In this document: positions 1-8,484 of the stretch, piece after piece | Layout of the letters: every line of letters starts with the position of its first letter | Numbering within the stretch: the first letter of the stretch is position 1 | Assembly: GCA_013177795.1 (NCBI GenBank) | Contig: JABLXY010000002.1 | Span: 806,001-870,000 of the forward strand | Origin: Syntrophaceae bacterium | GTDB lineage: Bacteria > Desulfobacterota > Syntrophia > Syntrophales > UBA2192 | Length of the DNA: 64,000 nucleotides | Reading direction: 5' to 3' | Notes under the pieces: generated by a model | Told to the model about the DNA's origin: nothing | Seen by the model: only the letters and a program-made list of their open reading frames with translations | Databases searched by the model: none | Made by a program: the position numbers and the translations under genes

Positions 1-505
1 TGATGATGTCCTTCAGGGGGTAGAAGGAGGGCCTGATCTTGTTCTGCGAGATCTCGAAGATGGCGTGCTCGGCCTCGTCGAGCACGCTGTCCACGTCGGC
101 GCCGGCCCCGTAGGTGCGGTTCAGGATCTCCGTGGCCGTCCCGATGAGGCTGCGCAGGACGGACTTCTCCTTGACGATCCGGGCATAGTGGCCGATGTTG
201 GCCGCCGAGGGGACGTTGTCGACGAGCTGCGAGAGGTACACGGCGCCGCCCACGGCGTCGAGCTGCTTCTTGTCGCGGAGGTGGTTGCTCAGCGTGATGA
301 GGTCCACCGGCTGGTTGCGGTCGGAGAGCTCCAGGATGGCCGCGAAGATCTTCCGGTGCGCGTCGCTGTAGAAATCGGAGACCCCCATGATCTCCAGGAC
401 CGCATTCAGGGCGGCATTCTCGAGGAGGATGCCCCCGAGGACGGACTGCTCGGCCTCCAGGTTCTGGGGCGGCACTTTGAGGATGGAGGGGTCGGCGGGT
501 TTCAT
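1..505 (-). CDS. dnaB: Replicative DNA helicase DnaB, N-terminal part (runs off the window)
   Basis: The minus-strand frame opens with ATG at 505 (MKPADPSILKVPPQNLEAEQ) and stays open to the window edge, giving about 168 residues. The pattern PPQNLEAEQSVLGG followed by a helical segment with HRKIFAAILEL and DLITLSNHL is the DnaB N-terminal domain, which binds primase and builds the hexamer ring. The RecA-like ATPase half lies outside the window. It is the last visible member of the operon rpsF-rpsR-DUF2232-rplI-dnaB, an order common in deltaproteobacteria. The 144-bp gap to rplI carries no obvious terminator, so co-transcription is likely. The family call is firm; only the missing C-terminus limits it. 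Confidence 0.93.
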   Translation of the reverse strand, partial: MKPADPSILKVPPQNLEAEQSVLGGILLENAALNAVLEIMGVSDFYSDAHRKIFAAILELSDRNQPVDLITLSNHLRDKKQLDAVGGAVYLSQLVDNVPSAANIGHYARIVKEKSVLRSLIGTATEILNRTYGAGADVDSVLDEAEHAIFEISQNKIRPSFYPLKDII

Positions 506-649
506 GGAATCAGGCACCCGGCATGAGGCATCGGGCTTTAGGCCCATATATCAAAAGACGTCGATTCCCACTATCGAGTGCGAGGGTCTCTCGATCCGCG
601 ATCATGCATGCATTCACGATCCCGTCGCCCAACGCGTGGTGCCTGAGAC

Positions 650-1093
650 CTATTCTTCCACCACCTTCACGGTGATGTCGGCGACGATCCCCGGGTAGAG
701 CTTGATCTTGACGGGGTACTCCCCGAGCTGCTTGATCGGCTCGTCCAGTACGATTTGTTTGCGGTCCACCTTCAGCCCCTTCTCCTCCAGGGCCTTTTCG
801 ATGTCCTTGGCCGTGACGGAGCCGAAGAGCTTTTCCTGGTCCGCCGTCTTGCGGGCGATGCTGACCTCGACGCCGGCGAAGCTCGCCAGCAGGGCCTCGG
901 CGTTCTTCTTCTCCTTTTCGGCCCGCTTGGCGATGAGTTTCCTCTCGTGCTCGATCGCCTTGACGGAGATGCTCGTGGCCTCCATGGCGAGGCCCTTCGG
1001 GATCAGGTAGTTCCGGGCGTACCCGTCGGCGACCTTTATCGTGTCCCCGCGCTTTCCGAGGGTTTCGACGTCTTCCTTCAGAATGACCTTCAT
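650..1093 (-). CDS. rplI: 50S ribosomal protein L9
   Basis: The 147-residue product begins MKVILKEDVETLGKRGDTIK and continues VADGYARNYLIPKGLA, the signature of the L9 N-terminal RNA-binding domain. A long charged connecting helix (about residues 40-75) and a C-terminal domain starting near KLFGSVTAKDI follow. Length is standard for L9. The start is fixed by a strong ribosome-binding site, AAAGGAGG, five bases before ATG. L9 binds 23S rRNA at the base of the L1 stalk. It lies between DUF2232 and dnaB in the ribosomal/replication operon. Nothing looks unusual. Confidence 0.97.
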   Translation of the reverse strand: MKVILKEDVETLGKRGDTIKVADGYARNYLIPKGLAMEATSISVKAIEHERKLIAKRAEKEKKNAEALLASFAGVEVSIARKTADQEKLFGSVTAKDIEKALEEKGLKVDRKQIVLDEPIKQLGEYPVKIKLYPGIVADITVKVVEE

Positions 1094-1160
1094 TTTCGCC
1101 TCCTTTGATGATGACCGTATTGCCGGTCTCGGACGAGCGGATTTCTTTCGCCCGATGACG

Positions 1161-1263
1161 GCGAAGAGCGGAAGAACAGAAGTGAGGAAGAGCGGAGCCC
1201 AAAGAAAGCAGGTGTTCGGCGCCGCTCTTCTGATCTTCCTGACTTCCTGATTTCCTGTGCTTC
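1161..1263. repeat. Degenerate period-8 arrays, GAAG then CTTC (inverted pair)
   Basis: From 1161 to about 1196 the tetramer GAAG recurs every eight bases (four times). From 1227 to 1263 its complement CTTC/TTTC recurs at steps of 8, 8, 8 and 9. The arrays face each other, and GAAGAGCGG near 1187 can pair with CCGCTCTTC near 1222 to form a hairpin between DUF2232 and rplI. The stretch has no gene. I read it as an old, diverged member of the period-8 spacer arrays seen throughout the window. Confidence 0.55.
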
Positions 1264-1327
1264 AAGGCCCCGCTCATTCAGGCATCGGGCGGCAGTCCAA
1301 GGGCACTGATTGAGCTCGGACCGCCGG

Positions 1328-2293
1328 TCACGCCGTCGTGTCGCTCGCGGGGCGGTTCATCTTCCTGAAGTCGACCCAGAGGTCGAACAGGCCCAGGGCC
1401 GACACGAACACCAGCAGGTACTGGTACAAGACGATCAGGGCGTAGAACAGGGCCCGAAGGTACCTCGGGATGTTCTTCTGCCTGAAAAAGAACTGCACGA
1501 TGGCCAGCCCTTGGAGCAGGTACAGGAACAGCACCACGATCAGCACGTTGAGCCCGGCGATCTGCAGGGTCTCCTCCGGGACGATCATGGCGATCCCCGA
1601 CGCGATCACGAACCACACGGCCCAGTCGGGCATCTTCCACCGGGTGAGGTCGCCGAAGTCCGGAAACGAGGGGTCCCGGTCCTGGCAGAGAAACCGCAGC
1701 CCGAGCACGTTGAGCCAGATGAAGAACGTCACCCCCGTGACGAGCAGGGCAATGCCGTGGTTCAGGATCCAGGCGGCGACCTCCGGCGCGCTCTCGCGCA
1801 GCACGTCGATCTGATCCTGCGGAAGCCCGATCTCCTCGTACAGCGCGATGCTGTACCGGATGCTCTCGCCGACGTAGCCGCGGAGGATCTCGGGGACGCT
1901 CCGCTCGAGCGCCAGGCTGTAGCCGACCAGCGTGCCGGCGATCAGCGCAAGGAACGCGGCGACCGACAGGCCCACCGTCGTCTCGATCCTGTGCTGCCTC
2001 CTCACGACCTCGGGGATCAGGATCCCCGCCGAGCCCAGCACCGCGAAGAAGGGGACGCTCTCCGCAAAGCCTCCGATCCTGAAGACGGCCAGCAGAAGGC
2101 CGATCGACAGGGCATACATGGCGATCCCGGGGACACGCCCCATCCGCCAGGAGAAAAAGGCGATGGGCAGCGGCGCGAGCAGGCTGAAGACGAAACCGAC
2201 AACGGGGCTGACGGCCACGATCATGAACAGGGACGTGGCGATCGCCGTGCCCAGGATGAATTCCTTGACGTTGAAGGGTCTGCCTGCCTCCAA
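1328..2293 (-). CDS. DUF2232 (YybS-like) multi-spanning membrane protein
   Basis: A 321-residue, very hydrophobic protein with about eight predicted membrane segments, e.g. FILGTAIATSLFMIVAVSPV near the N-terminus and VLIVVLFLYLLQGLAIV near the C-terminus. A gene of this size and topology between rpsR and rplI is the usual place of the DUF2232/YybS family in Firmicutes and Deltaproteobacteria; its function is unknown. The only upstream in-frame start I find is TTG at 2293, without a clear ribosome-binding site, so the N-terminus is uncertain by a few residues. Spacing to rpsR is 75 bp, consistent with one transcript. The assignment rests on context and topology, not on a catalytic motif. Confidence 0.8.
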   Translation of the reverse strand: MEAGRPFNVKEFILGTAIATSLFMIVAVSPVVGFVFSLLAPLPIAFFSWRMGRVPGIAMYALSIGLLLAVFRIGGFAESVPFFAVLGSAGILIPEVVRRQHRIETTVGLSVAAFLALIAGTLVGYSLALERSVPEILRGYVGESIRYSIALYEEIGLPQDQIDVLRESAPEVAAWILNHGIALLVTGVTFFIWLNVLGLRFLCQDRDPSFPDFGDLTRWKMPDWAVWFVIASGIAMIVPEETLQIAGLNVLIVVLFLYLLQGLAIVQFFFRQKNIPRYLRALFYALIVLYQYLLVFVSALGLFDLWVDFRKMNRPASDTTA

Positions 2294-2368
2294 GGGGGTA
2301 CCGTCCTCATGCGGCCGCGAGCCGGCGGGGCCGCCGGCCCGCCGGCTGCAGGCGGATCGTGCTGCCGC

Positions 2369-2692
2369 TCAGCTCTCCGTGACCATGAAGGGGAGCAGCG
2401 CGATGTTTCGGGCGCGCTTGATCTCGACCGTCAGGGCCCTCTGGTGCAGCGCGCAGTTTCCGGTGATGCGCCGGGGGATGATCTTCCCTCGCTCCGTCAC
2501 GAAGTAACGGAGGGTGTCCACGTCCTTGTAGGACATCTTGATGCTGGAGTCGGTGCAGAACCGGCAGACCTTCCTGCGGTGATAGACCCTCCGGTCGCCG
2601 CGCGGCCTCCCGGGGCCTCTCGAGTCTCTGCCGCCCGGACCGCCCGTCTTGGGGGGCCGGCTTCCCGTCGTGCTCTCTGCAGGTGTTTTCAT
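2369..2692 (-). CDS. rpsR: 30S ribosomal protein S18
   Basis: The product is 107 residues. The S18 core is clear from about residue 38: [20 protein letters not shown], then [18 protein letters not shown], the conserved motif that binds S6 and 16S rRNA. The two cysteines in VCRFC are typical of the zinc-binding (C+) form. The N-terminal 35 residues are a Gly/Pro/Arg-rich tail longer than usual. ATG at 2692 follows GGAGGG, and that ribosome-binding site overlaps the end of rpsF, so the two genes are translationally coupled and encode protein partners. Confidence 0.97.
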   Translation of the reverse strand: MKTPAESTTGSRPPKTGGPGGRDSRGPGRPRGDRRVYHRRKVCRFCTDSSIKMSYKDVDTLRYFVTERGKIIPRRITGNCALHQRALTVEIKRARNIALLPFMVTES

Positions 2693-2696
2693 GGCG

Positions 2697-3107
2697 TCAT
2701 CCCTCCGTCGTGACTTCCGGCGCCGCCGCGGCCGCCGCGCTCGGCGGCGTGATGGCCGCCGGGGCCTCCGCCTCGGCCTTCTGCCCGGCCAGTTCCTTTT
2801 CGATTTCCTCGGCCGTGATGCTGTCGGCGATCTTCACGGTCATGTACTTCAGGACCTTGTCGTCGAATTTCAGGATCCGTTCGAGCTCCGCGACGATCTC
2901 GCGTTTCCCGGCGAAGTCGATGAGGATGTAGAACCCGCGGCTCTGCTTCCGGATGAGGTAGGCGAGCTTGCGCTTTCCCCAGCGCTCGACCTTCAGGACC
3001 GTCCCCTTCATGTCGGTGATGATCTTGCTGTACCGGTCGATGATGGCGGTGATGTCGTCGCTCGTGAGCTCGGACTGGACGATGAACAGGGTTTCGTAAC
3101 GCTTCAA
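2697..3107 (-). CDS. rpsF: 30S ribosomal protein S6
   Basis: The product begins [20 protein letters not shown] and contains [20 protein letters not shown], both diagnostic of S6. The frame is open well upstream, but AGGAGG seven bases before TTG at 3107 marks the real start and gives 136 residues. The C-terminus carries a low-complexity Ala/Pro/Glu tail, common in deltaproteobacterial S6. It is the first gene of the rpsF-rpsR-DUF2232-rplI-dnaB operon, so the promoter should lie in the 300-bp divergent region shared with the lipoprotein gene at 3406; I did not recognise a clean -35/-10 pair there. Confidence 0.95.
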   Translation of the reverse strand: MKRYETLFIVQSELTSDDITAIIDRYSKIITDMKGTVLKVERWGKRKLAYLIRKQSRGFYILIDFAGKREIVAELERILKFDDKVLKYMTVKIADSITAEEIEKELAGQKAEAEAPAAITPPSAAAAAAPEVTTEG

Positions 3108-3405
3108 GACGTGACCTCCTTTCGGCTCTGTAGCCCGTACACGGGGTCCGGGCAAGGAGTGCCTGATATGAAATTTTGAAGCTGCTCTTTTACAACAGAC
3201 GGAACGGGAAATCAAGCCCTTTCTTGAGGTTGCCGCCGGGGGCACGGCGAACGAGGGGGCCCGTGCCGCCGGCAGCCCAAAATGAGGCTTGACAGGACAC
3301 CGGCCTTTCCCTATCAAGGGGGGACGGAAAGGTTCGGCCCCGCAGCGGGCGGGGCGGGCCGTTCCCGCATCCTCGGAAGAGAGGCCTGCAACGGGAGGAT
3401 CGCTC

Positions 3406-4119
3406 ATGATCAGAACGGGTTGGCTTGCGGTCGGCTGTGCGGCGCTCGCCCTGTTTGTCTCCGGGTGCATGGTGACGGAGAGCACGTACCTGAAAAAAGT
3501 CGAGGAGGCCGGCAGCCTGGAGAAATCGCTCGCCGCGTGCGAGCAGAAGGCCGGCGAGCAGGCTGCCCGGATCGCCGCCCTGGAAAAGCAGCAGGCCGAG
3601 CTTGCCGCCCAGCTGGAGGAGCAGAAGAAGAAGGTCGTCGAAGTCCAGGCGGTCAAGGAGGAGACGAGCAAGGCCTACTCGGCCATGATCGAGAAGATGA
3701 AGGCGGAGATCGCCGAGGGGCAGGTCACGATCACGGAGCTGCAGGGGCGGCTCACCGTGAACATGGTCGACGCCATCCTGTTCGATTCGGGCAAGGCCGA
3801 CATCAAGCCCGAGGGCAGGCAGGTGCTGCAGAAGGTGGCCGAGGTCATCAACCAGGTGGAGGACAAGGCCATCCGCGTCGAGGGCCACACGGACAACGTC
3901 AAGATCAGCCCGGCGCTGGCCCGTGCCTTCCCCTCGAACTGGGAGCTCTCGGCGGCCCGCGCCGTCAACGTGGCCCGCTATCTCCAGCGGCTCGGCGTCG
4001 ACCCCGCCCTGCTGTCCGCGGTTGCGTACGGCGAATTCCGCCCCGTCTCGGAGAACGACACCCCGGAAGGGCGGGCAAGGAACCGCCGGATCGAGATCGT
4101 GCTGGTTCCCCGGGACTGA
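3406..4119 (+). CDS. OmpA-family peptidoglycan-associated lipoprotein with coiled coil
   Basis: ATG at 3406 follows GGGAGG and gives 237 residues. The N-terminus is a lipoprotein signal ending in LFVSGC. A Lys/Glu/Ala-rich coiled coil runs from about residue 25 to 115 (EKSLAACEQKAGEQAARIAA and on). The C-terminal 115 residues are an OmpA/MotB peptidoglycan-binding domain: VDAILFDSGKADIKPEG, RVEGHTDNV, NWELSAARAVNVARYL and RARNRRIEIVL. The predicted job is anchoring the outer membrane to the cell wall by a coiled-coil spacer. The aminotransferase gene starts 41 bp downstream on the same strand and may share the transcript, though the functions do not obviously connect. Confidence 0.88.
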   Translation: MIRTGWLAVGCAALALFVSGCMVTESTYLKKVEEAGSLEKSLAACEQKAGEQAARIAALEKQQAELAAQLEEQKKKVVEVQAVKEETSKAYSAMIEKMKAEIAEGQVTITELQGRLTVNMVDAILFDSGKADIKPEGRQVLQKVAEVINQVEDKAIRVEGHTDNVKISPALARAFPSNWELSAARAVNVARYLQRLGVDPALLSAVAYGEFRPVSENDTPEGRARNRRIEIVLVPRD

Positions 4120-4160
4120 CGGGGCCCCGCGGATCGAAAAACGAGAAGGAGGATCGTGTC

Positions 4161-5270
4161 ATGAAGAACCTGCTCGACGGGATCGAGGAAGTGCTGTTGA
4201 TGGGGCCGGGGCCCTCCTGCGTGCCCCCCGCGGTCTACGAGGCCATCGGCAAAAAGACGCTGGGGCATCTCGACCCGTACTTCCTGCAGATCATGGACGG
4301 GCTCAAGGAGCACCTGCGGGCGCTGCTGAACACGAACAACAATTTGACCGTCCCGATCTCCGGCACGGGCTCGGCGGGCATGGAGGCCTGCTTCGTCAAC
4401 CTCGTCGAGCCGGGCGACCCGGTGCTCGTCCTCATCAACGGCGTCTTCGGCGTGCGGATGCGCGAGGTGGCGAGCCGCCTCGGGGCCGATGTCGACGCCC
4501 TGGAGTTCACCTGGGGCACGCCGGTCGTCGTCGACGACGTGGCGAAGAAGCTGAAGGAGAAGGCCTACCGGGTCGTGGCCGTCGTCCACGCCGAGACCTC
4601 GACGGGCGTGCGCAACCCCGTGGCCGAGATCGGCGCCCTGCTGAAGGGCTCGGACACGATCTACCTCGTGGACGCGGTGACGAGCCTGGGCGGCATCGAG
4701 GTCCGCATGGACGATTGGGGCGTCGACGCCCTCTACAGCGGCACCCAGAAGTGCCTGTCCTGCCCTCCGGGGCTCGCGCCGCTGTCGTTCTCCGAGAAGG
4801 CCATGGCGAAGCTGGGCGCGCGCAGGACGAAGGTGCCCAACTGGTACCTGGACATCTCGCTGATCGCCAACTACTGGGGCCAGAACCGCGTCTACCACCA
4901 CACCGCCCCCGTCAACATGACCTATGCCCTCTACCAGGCGCTGCTTCTCATCCTCGAGGAGGGGCCGGCGAAGGTCTTCAAGCGGCACCTGGACAACCAC
5001 CTGCTGCTCGTCAAGGGGCTCGAGGGGATGGGCCTCAAGATGGTCGTCGAGACACCCTGGCGGCTTCCCATGCTCAACACGGTCTACTGCCCCGAGGGGA
5101 TCGACGAGCTGGCCGCGAGGCGGCGGCTGCGGAGCGAGTTCAAGATCGAGATCGGCGGGGGGCTCGGGCCCCTGGCCGGCAAGATCTGGCGCATCGGCCT
5201 CATGGGCCACACGGCGAGAAAGGAAAACGTCGAGCGCTTCCTCGACGCCCTCCGGAAGGTCATTGCATGA
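4161..5270 (+). CDS. Class V aminotransferase, alanine-glyoxylate/serine-pyruvate type
   Basis: ATG at 4161 lies behind AGAAGGAGG and gives 369 residues, the usual size. The opening LLMGPGPSCVPPAVYEAIGK and HLDPYF are the start of the alanine-glyoxylate / serine-pyruvate aminotransferase group. PLP-site features follow: ISGTGSAGMEACFVNL, HAETSTGVRNP, LVDAVTSLGGI and the Schiff-base lysine in SGTQKCLSCPPGLAPLSFS. The C-terminal ELAARRRLRSEFKIEIGGGL and KIWRIGLMGH fit the family. The reaction should move an amino group from alanine or serine to glyoxylate or pyruvate; substrate cannot be told from sequence. A perfect 12-bp hairpin follows at 5316. Confidence 0.9.
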   Translation: MKNLLDGIEEVLLMGPGPSCVPPAVYEAIGKKTLGHLDPYFLQIMDGLKEHLRALLNTNNNLTVPISGTGSAGMEACFVNLVEPGDPVLVLINGVFGVRMREVASRLGADVDALEFTWGTPVVVDDVAKKLKEKAYRVVAVVHAETSTGVRNPVAEIGALLKGSDTIYLVDAVTSLGGIEVRMDDWGVDALYSGTQKCLSCPPGLAPLSFSEKAMAKLGARRTKVPNWYLDISLIANYWGQNRVYHHTAPVNMTYALYQALLLILEEGPAKVFKRHLDNHLLLVKGLEGMGLKMVVETPWRLPMLNTVYCPEGIDELAARRRLRSEFKIEIGGGLGPLAGKIWRIGLMGHTARKENVERFLDALRKVIA

Positions 5271-5315
5271 GAACCCCCCGTGGAAAAGGGGGACAGCATG
5301 ATTCGCTCAAACAAC

Positions 5316-5345
5316 GAAGCGGGCGGAAATCTCTCCGCCCGCTTC
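5316..5345 (+). terminator. Hairpin terminator downstream of the aminotransferase gene
   Basis: GAAGCGGGCGGA and TCCGCCCGCTTC form a perfect 12-bp stem closed by a six-base loop, 45 bp after the aminotransferase stop codon. The T-run after it is poor (GCATTTGTTCC), so termination may be weak. Confidence 0.6.
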
Positions 5346-5365
5346 GCATTTGTTCCTATCTTCTT

Positions 5366-6652
5366 GATAGCAACAAAAACACGTTACCTACTGATACGCC
5401 CTTAGGGGCACTATCGGTTTTTCATTGAGCCGGTAGTGGAACAGCACCGTCAGGACGTTTTCGATCCCGCGGTCGCTCCAGCGGGCCCCGCATCGGCCCT
5501 GCGGTTGAGTTCCCTCATCTCCCGCTCCAGGGGAGCGGTGGTCGTGAAGGCAAAGCCCTTGTCGGCCTGCCAGCTGAAGGCGTGCGGCTGAGCGTTTTGG
5601 AGGTGCTCGGCCGACTGACGGAAGCCGTCGCGCTGCAGCTCTTTGATAAAGGCATCCAAGCCCTCGGGGGCTCGGGGCCCCCGGCGCCACAGCAACCGCT
5701 TGAGGCGCTTCTGGTAGTGCCGGCGCTGCTCGACCTGCATGCCGTCGAGCCAGAGGTAGTGATTGAGCTGGTGCACCAGATGCCAGCGGCAGCGCTGGAC
5801 CGCAGAGGCACAGGCCTCGAGGTTCAGGCCCCCATCATGCACGAGCCGCTCGATGGGCAACCCCAGCAGTCGCCGGCGAAGCCCCTCGGCATCACCCACG
5901 TGCACGTGCACCAGCCGCTTGACGATGGTCGGGCGTCCGGCCACCGCGGGACCCGGGATGGCGCTGACGGCCAGATAAACGGCCGAGCCCCGCGGGTTCT
6001 TCCCCGCCTTGACCCGGGTGCCGTCGACCAGCACGGTCTTGCCGGCCACCTCGTCGCTCGGGGCGAGCGTCGCGGCCCGGGCGGCGATCTGGCGCCGCAG
6101 CCCCTCCGGGGAAGGCGCATCGGCCAGCAGCGCGCGCAGGGCCCAGGAGGCCCGCCCGAAGGGCATCTGGATCCCCAGCCCGATGGCCTTCTCGACCAGC
6201 TCGTCGAGGAAGCGCCGCCCGAAGGGAAGCCCCAGCACGGCATTGACCGGCCGAAACGTCCGGCCGCAGGCCTTGCAGCGCATCTGCAGGACCGCCAGTG
6301 ACAGGCGCCCCCGCGACGTCCGCAGCACCCGGCTCCGCCAACCCTTGCGGATCAGCGCCGTGCCGTCGCAGCGCGGACAGCGCAGCCGGCCCCGATGGGC
6401 CGACAGCCACTGCAGCTGGATGTCCCGAAGCCGCTGCCCGTAACTCCGGGGAAAGGCCTGATCGTACAGGGCGGCCAAATGAACAAACAACCGGTTGACA
6501 ACGTCCCCGGGGCAGGCAACAATCCATTCCGGGAGGGGTAACTCTCCTGGGAGCATCTTGATACCTCCTTTCGAGTTTTGGCGAATTCTCCAAAGGCGTA
6601 TCAGATGCTCTCTGCTTTTTCAAAGAACAGGTAACGCGTATTTTACGCTATC
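5366..6652 (-). mobile_element. Insertion sequence copy A, 1287 bp, 8-bp target duplication
   Basis: The ends are 23-bp imperfect inverted repeats (18 of 23 matches) with outer bases GATAGC and inner bases GTTACC. The flanks are an exact 8-bp direct repeat, ATCTTCTT, at 5358-5365 and 6653-6660, proving a real insertion. The same 1287-bp element, inverted, is at 55098-56384. One DDE-type transposase gene fills it. The pre-insertion target was an octamer array (ATCTTCTT ATCTTCTC AACTTCCG AACTTCCT). The 8-bp duplication recalls ISH6 and IS256-like groups, but I cannot assign a family. Confidence 0.93.
5388..6556 (-). pseudogene. DDE transposase of IS copy A, frameshifted near the 3' end
   Basis: ATG at 6556 lies behind AAAGGAGG and starts MLPGELPLPEWIVACPGD. 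A zinc-ribbon-like pair (LRCPRCDGTALIRKGW, QMRCKACGRTF) sits in the first third, and acidic-site candidates follow (VLVDGTRVKAG, LVHDGGLN). Compared with copy B one base is missing at about 5490/5491, turning RRADVGARWSDRGIEN into RRADAGPAGATAGSKTS, with a stop at 5450. The product is 368 residues instead of the inferred 389 and loses the RWSDRGIEN block, which probably holds the third catalytic residue. Its 5' end is intact while that of copy B is broken. A sequencing or assembly error is an alternative. Confidence 0.85.
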
Positions 6653-6686
6653 ATCTTCTTATCTTCTCAACTTCCGAACTTCCTTC
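6653..6686. repeat. Octamer array interrupted by IS copy A
   Basis: ATCTTCTT, ATCTTCTC, AACTTCCG and AACTTCCT follow each other with period 8 directly beyond the IS end, up to the stop codon of the haem protein gene at 6688. The first unit is also the target-site duplication of the IS (other copy at 5358-5365). This is the CTTC-type variant of the octamer spacers. Confidence 0.65.
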
Positions 6687-6687
6687 T

Positions 6688-7281
6688 TTAATCCGGGCAC
6701 GCCCCGCCCTTGGCGATCCACTCGCGCATCTTCGCCGAGAACTCCTTGTGGCTCATCTTCGGCACGGAGCGGCCCTCGCCGGGGTCCCAGCCCCAGAGCA
6801 CGAGGGGGTCCTTGTCGATGTGCCCGATGACCTGGTCGCCCGTCAGGCCGCCGTTTTGCTTCGGGTCCTTCAGCTGGCGGCACAGCTCGCCGGGCGTGCG
6901 GCCCTGGAAGATCATGGGCATGTTCTCCGGCGGCATGTGCCAGTTGGGCACCCCGGGGGGGCCGCCGGGCTGGTTTTTCTCCCTGTGACAGAGCGTGCAG
7001 TTCATGGCCCCGACCCCTTTGCCCTCGGGGCCGCGCTTGACGTTGAACATGTGCGGCTGCCCGTCGTCGCGGATCAGCGGCGCGTCCCCCGCCGGGTGGC
7101 AGTTGACGCAGCGGGGGTGGAACAGGACGGCCGAGGCCTCCAGGAAGGCCTTTCGGGCCCCCGCGTCGTCCTGCGCAGCGCCGGGCCGGGCGATCTGCCC
7201 CGCCGCGCAGCTCAAGAGCGCGACAGCCGCGGCCGCGCAGAGCAACAGAACGTTCCGCACGGCCCTATGGGTCTTTTTCAT
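6688..7281 (-). CDS. Exported di-haem c-type cytochrome-like protein
   Basis: ATG at 7281 (MKKTHRAVRNVLLLCAAAAV) follows GGAGG and gives 197 residues. The N-terminus is a signal peptide with a lipobox-like LLSC (VALLSCAAG), so it may be a lipoprotein. Two haem-binding motifs are present, CVNCH and CTLCH, about 40 residues apart, then several Met and His residues that could act as distal ligands (NWHMPPENMPMIF). The protein should sit in the periplasm or outer leaflet and carry electrons; I know no named family for it. IS copy A lies just downstream and octamer DNA follows the stop codon. Confidence 0.78.
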   Translation of the reverse strand: MKKTHRAVRNVLLLCAAAAVALLSCAAGQIARPGAAQDDAGARKAFLEASAVLFHPRCVNCHPAGDAPLIRDDGQPHMFNVKRGPEGKGVGAMNCTLCHREKNQPGGPPGVPNWHMPPENMPMIFQGRTPGELCRQLKDPKQNGGLTGDQVIGHIDKDPLVLWGWDPGEGRSVPKMSHKEFSAKMREWIAKGGACPD

Positions 7282-7383
7282 GGCGCCACCTCCGTTCGTC
7301 GTCATGCGGAAACCTTAGCAGAAAGGTGCCGGTCGTGACAAAAGAAAAAAGCGCGCCCGTCGCCCGGTCCGGGACGCCGGCAC

Positions 7384-8265
7384 TCAGCCCTTTCTCTCCG
7401 GCCGCCCGCTCAGCTGGAGCCCGATGATCGAGACGATCACGAGGGCGGCGCCGAGGACCTGCCAGTGCTCCATCGACTCCCCGAGCAGGAGCCAGGCGAT
7501 GAGGCCCGCCGTGATCGGCTCGAGGGTCGCCGTGATGCTGGCCCGGGCGGCGCCGATCCGGTTGATACCCTCGTTGTAGCAGATGAAGGCCAGCACCGTG
7601 CCGAGAAGCCCGACGACGAGGACGCAGCCCCACTGCGCGGCCCCCGACGGCCTGAGAAACCCGGTCAGCGGCGGGTGGAGGATGTTCCAGGTCACGGCGG
7701 CAAACAGCAGCCCGTAGAAGACGACCGTCCAGGGGGGGTAGCGCTGCATGCCGTACTCGCAGCGCACCGTGTACCACGCGAAGCTCACAGCCGAGGCCAG
7801 GGCCGAGAGCAGCCCGACCCGGTTGAGGGCCAGCAGGTCCAGGTTGTATCCCCCCACGACGAGCCAGCAGCCGAAAAGCGAGCCGGCCATCGCGGCGAAG
7901 ACCGCGGGCGGCAGCGTGACGCGCAGAATGGTCAGGGTGTAGAGGGCGACGAAGAGGGGCGCCTGGTACTGGATGAGGATGGCGGCGGCCACCTGGATTC
8001 TGCTGATGGCCAGGAGGTAGGTGAACTGCACCGCCGCAAGCCCGATGCCAAGGGTGATGAAATAGGGCCAGTCCCTCCGCTCCACCGCGAGCAGCGGACG
8101 GTGTCGAACGGCCAGCCAGGCGAAGATGACGCAGGCGGCCAGCGTCGTCCGCATCTGCACCAGCTCGAAGGCGCTGATGCCGCTCAGAAACAGGTACTTG
8201 GCCGCCGTCCCCGAGGCGGCCCAGAACAGGGCCGCCAGGGCGGCAAGCAGGTAGCCGAGGCGCAT
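7384..8265 (-). CDS. EamA/DMT-superfamily inner-membrane transporter
   Basis: From ATG at 8265 the product is 293 residues starting MRLGYLLAALAALFWAASGT. It shows the ten-helix, two-repeat layout of EamA transporters. The second repeat begins near GVLLSALASAVSFAWYT, and the C-terminus has the typical ITATLEPITAGLIAWLLLGE motif followed by LGAALVIVSIIG and a basic tail. These proteins export small metabolites or amino acids; no substrate can be read here. An alternative ATG 43 bases upstream (MVRLFRDPIA) would add about 15 residues. It is divergent from the FeeM-like gene. Confidence 0.88.
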   Translation of the reverse strand: MRLGYLLAALAALFWAASGTAAKYLFLSGISAFELVQMRTTLAACVIFAWLAVRHRPLLAVERRDWPYFITLGIGLAAVQFTYLLAISRIQVAAAILIQYQAPLFVALYTLTILRVTLPPAVFAAMAGSLFGCWLVVGGYNLDLLALNRVGLLSALASAVSFAWYTVRCEYGMQRYPPWTVVFYGLLFAAVTWNILHPPLTGFLRPSGAAQWGCVLVVGLLGTVLAFICYNEGINRIGAARASITATLEPITAGLIAWLLLGESMEHWQVLGAALVIVSIIGLQLSGRPERKG

Positions 8266-8484
8266 GGCGCGATGCTCCGCTGCGATGGGATCGCGAAAAA
8301 GCCGGACCATCGTACATGAAAAACGAATTCTTGGATACAGCGGACCGGGCCGCCCGGACCGTATCCGCCTCCGCTGCGCCCTGCCCGGGCTTGACAGGGG
8401 CCCTCCTTTGCCATACCCTGTGGCCTCGAGACGCCGCGGGGAATCCCGGGCAACGGGCGCGACACAGGGAAGGGAACAAGCACA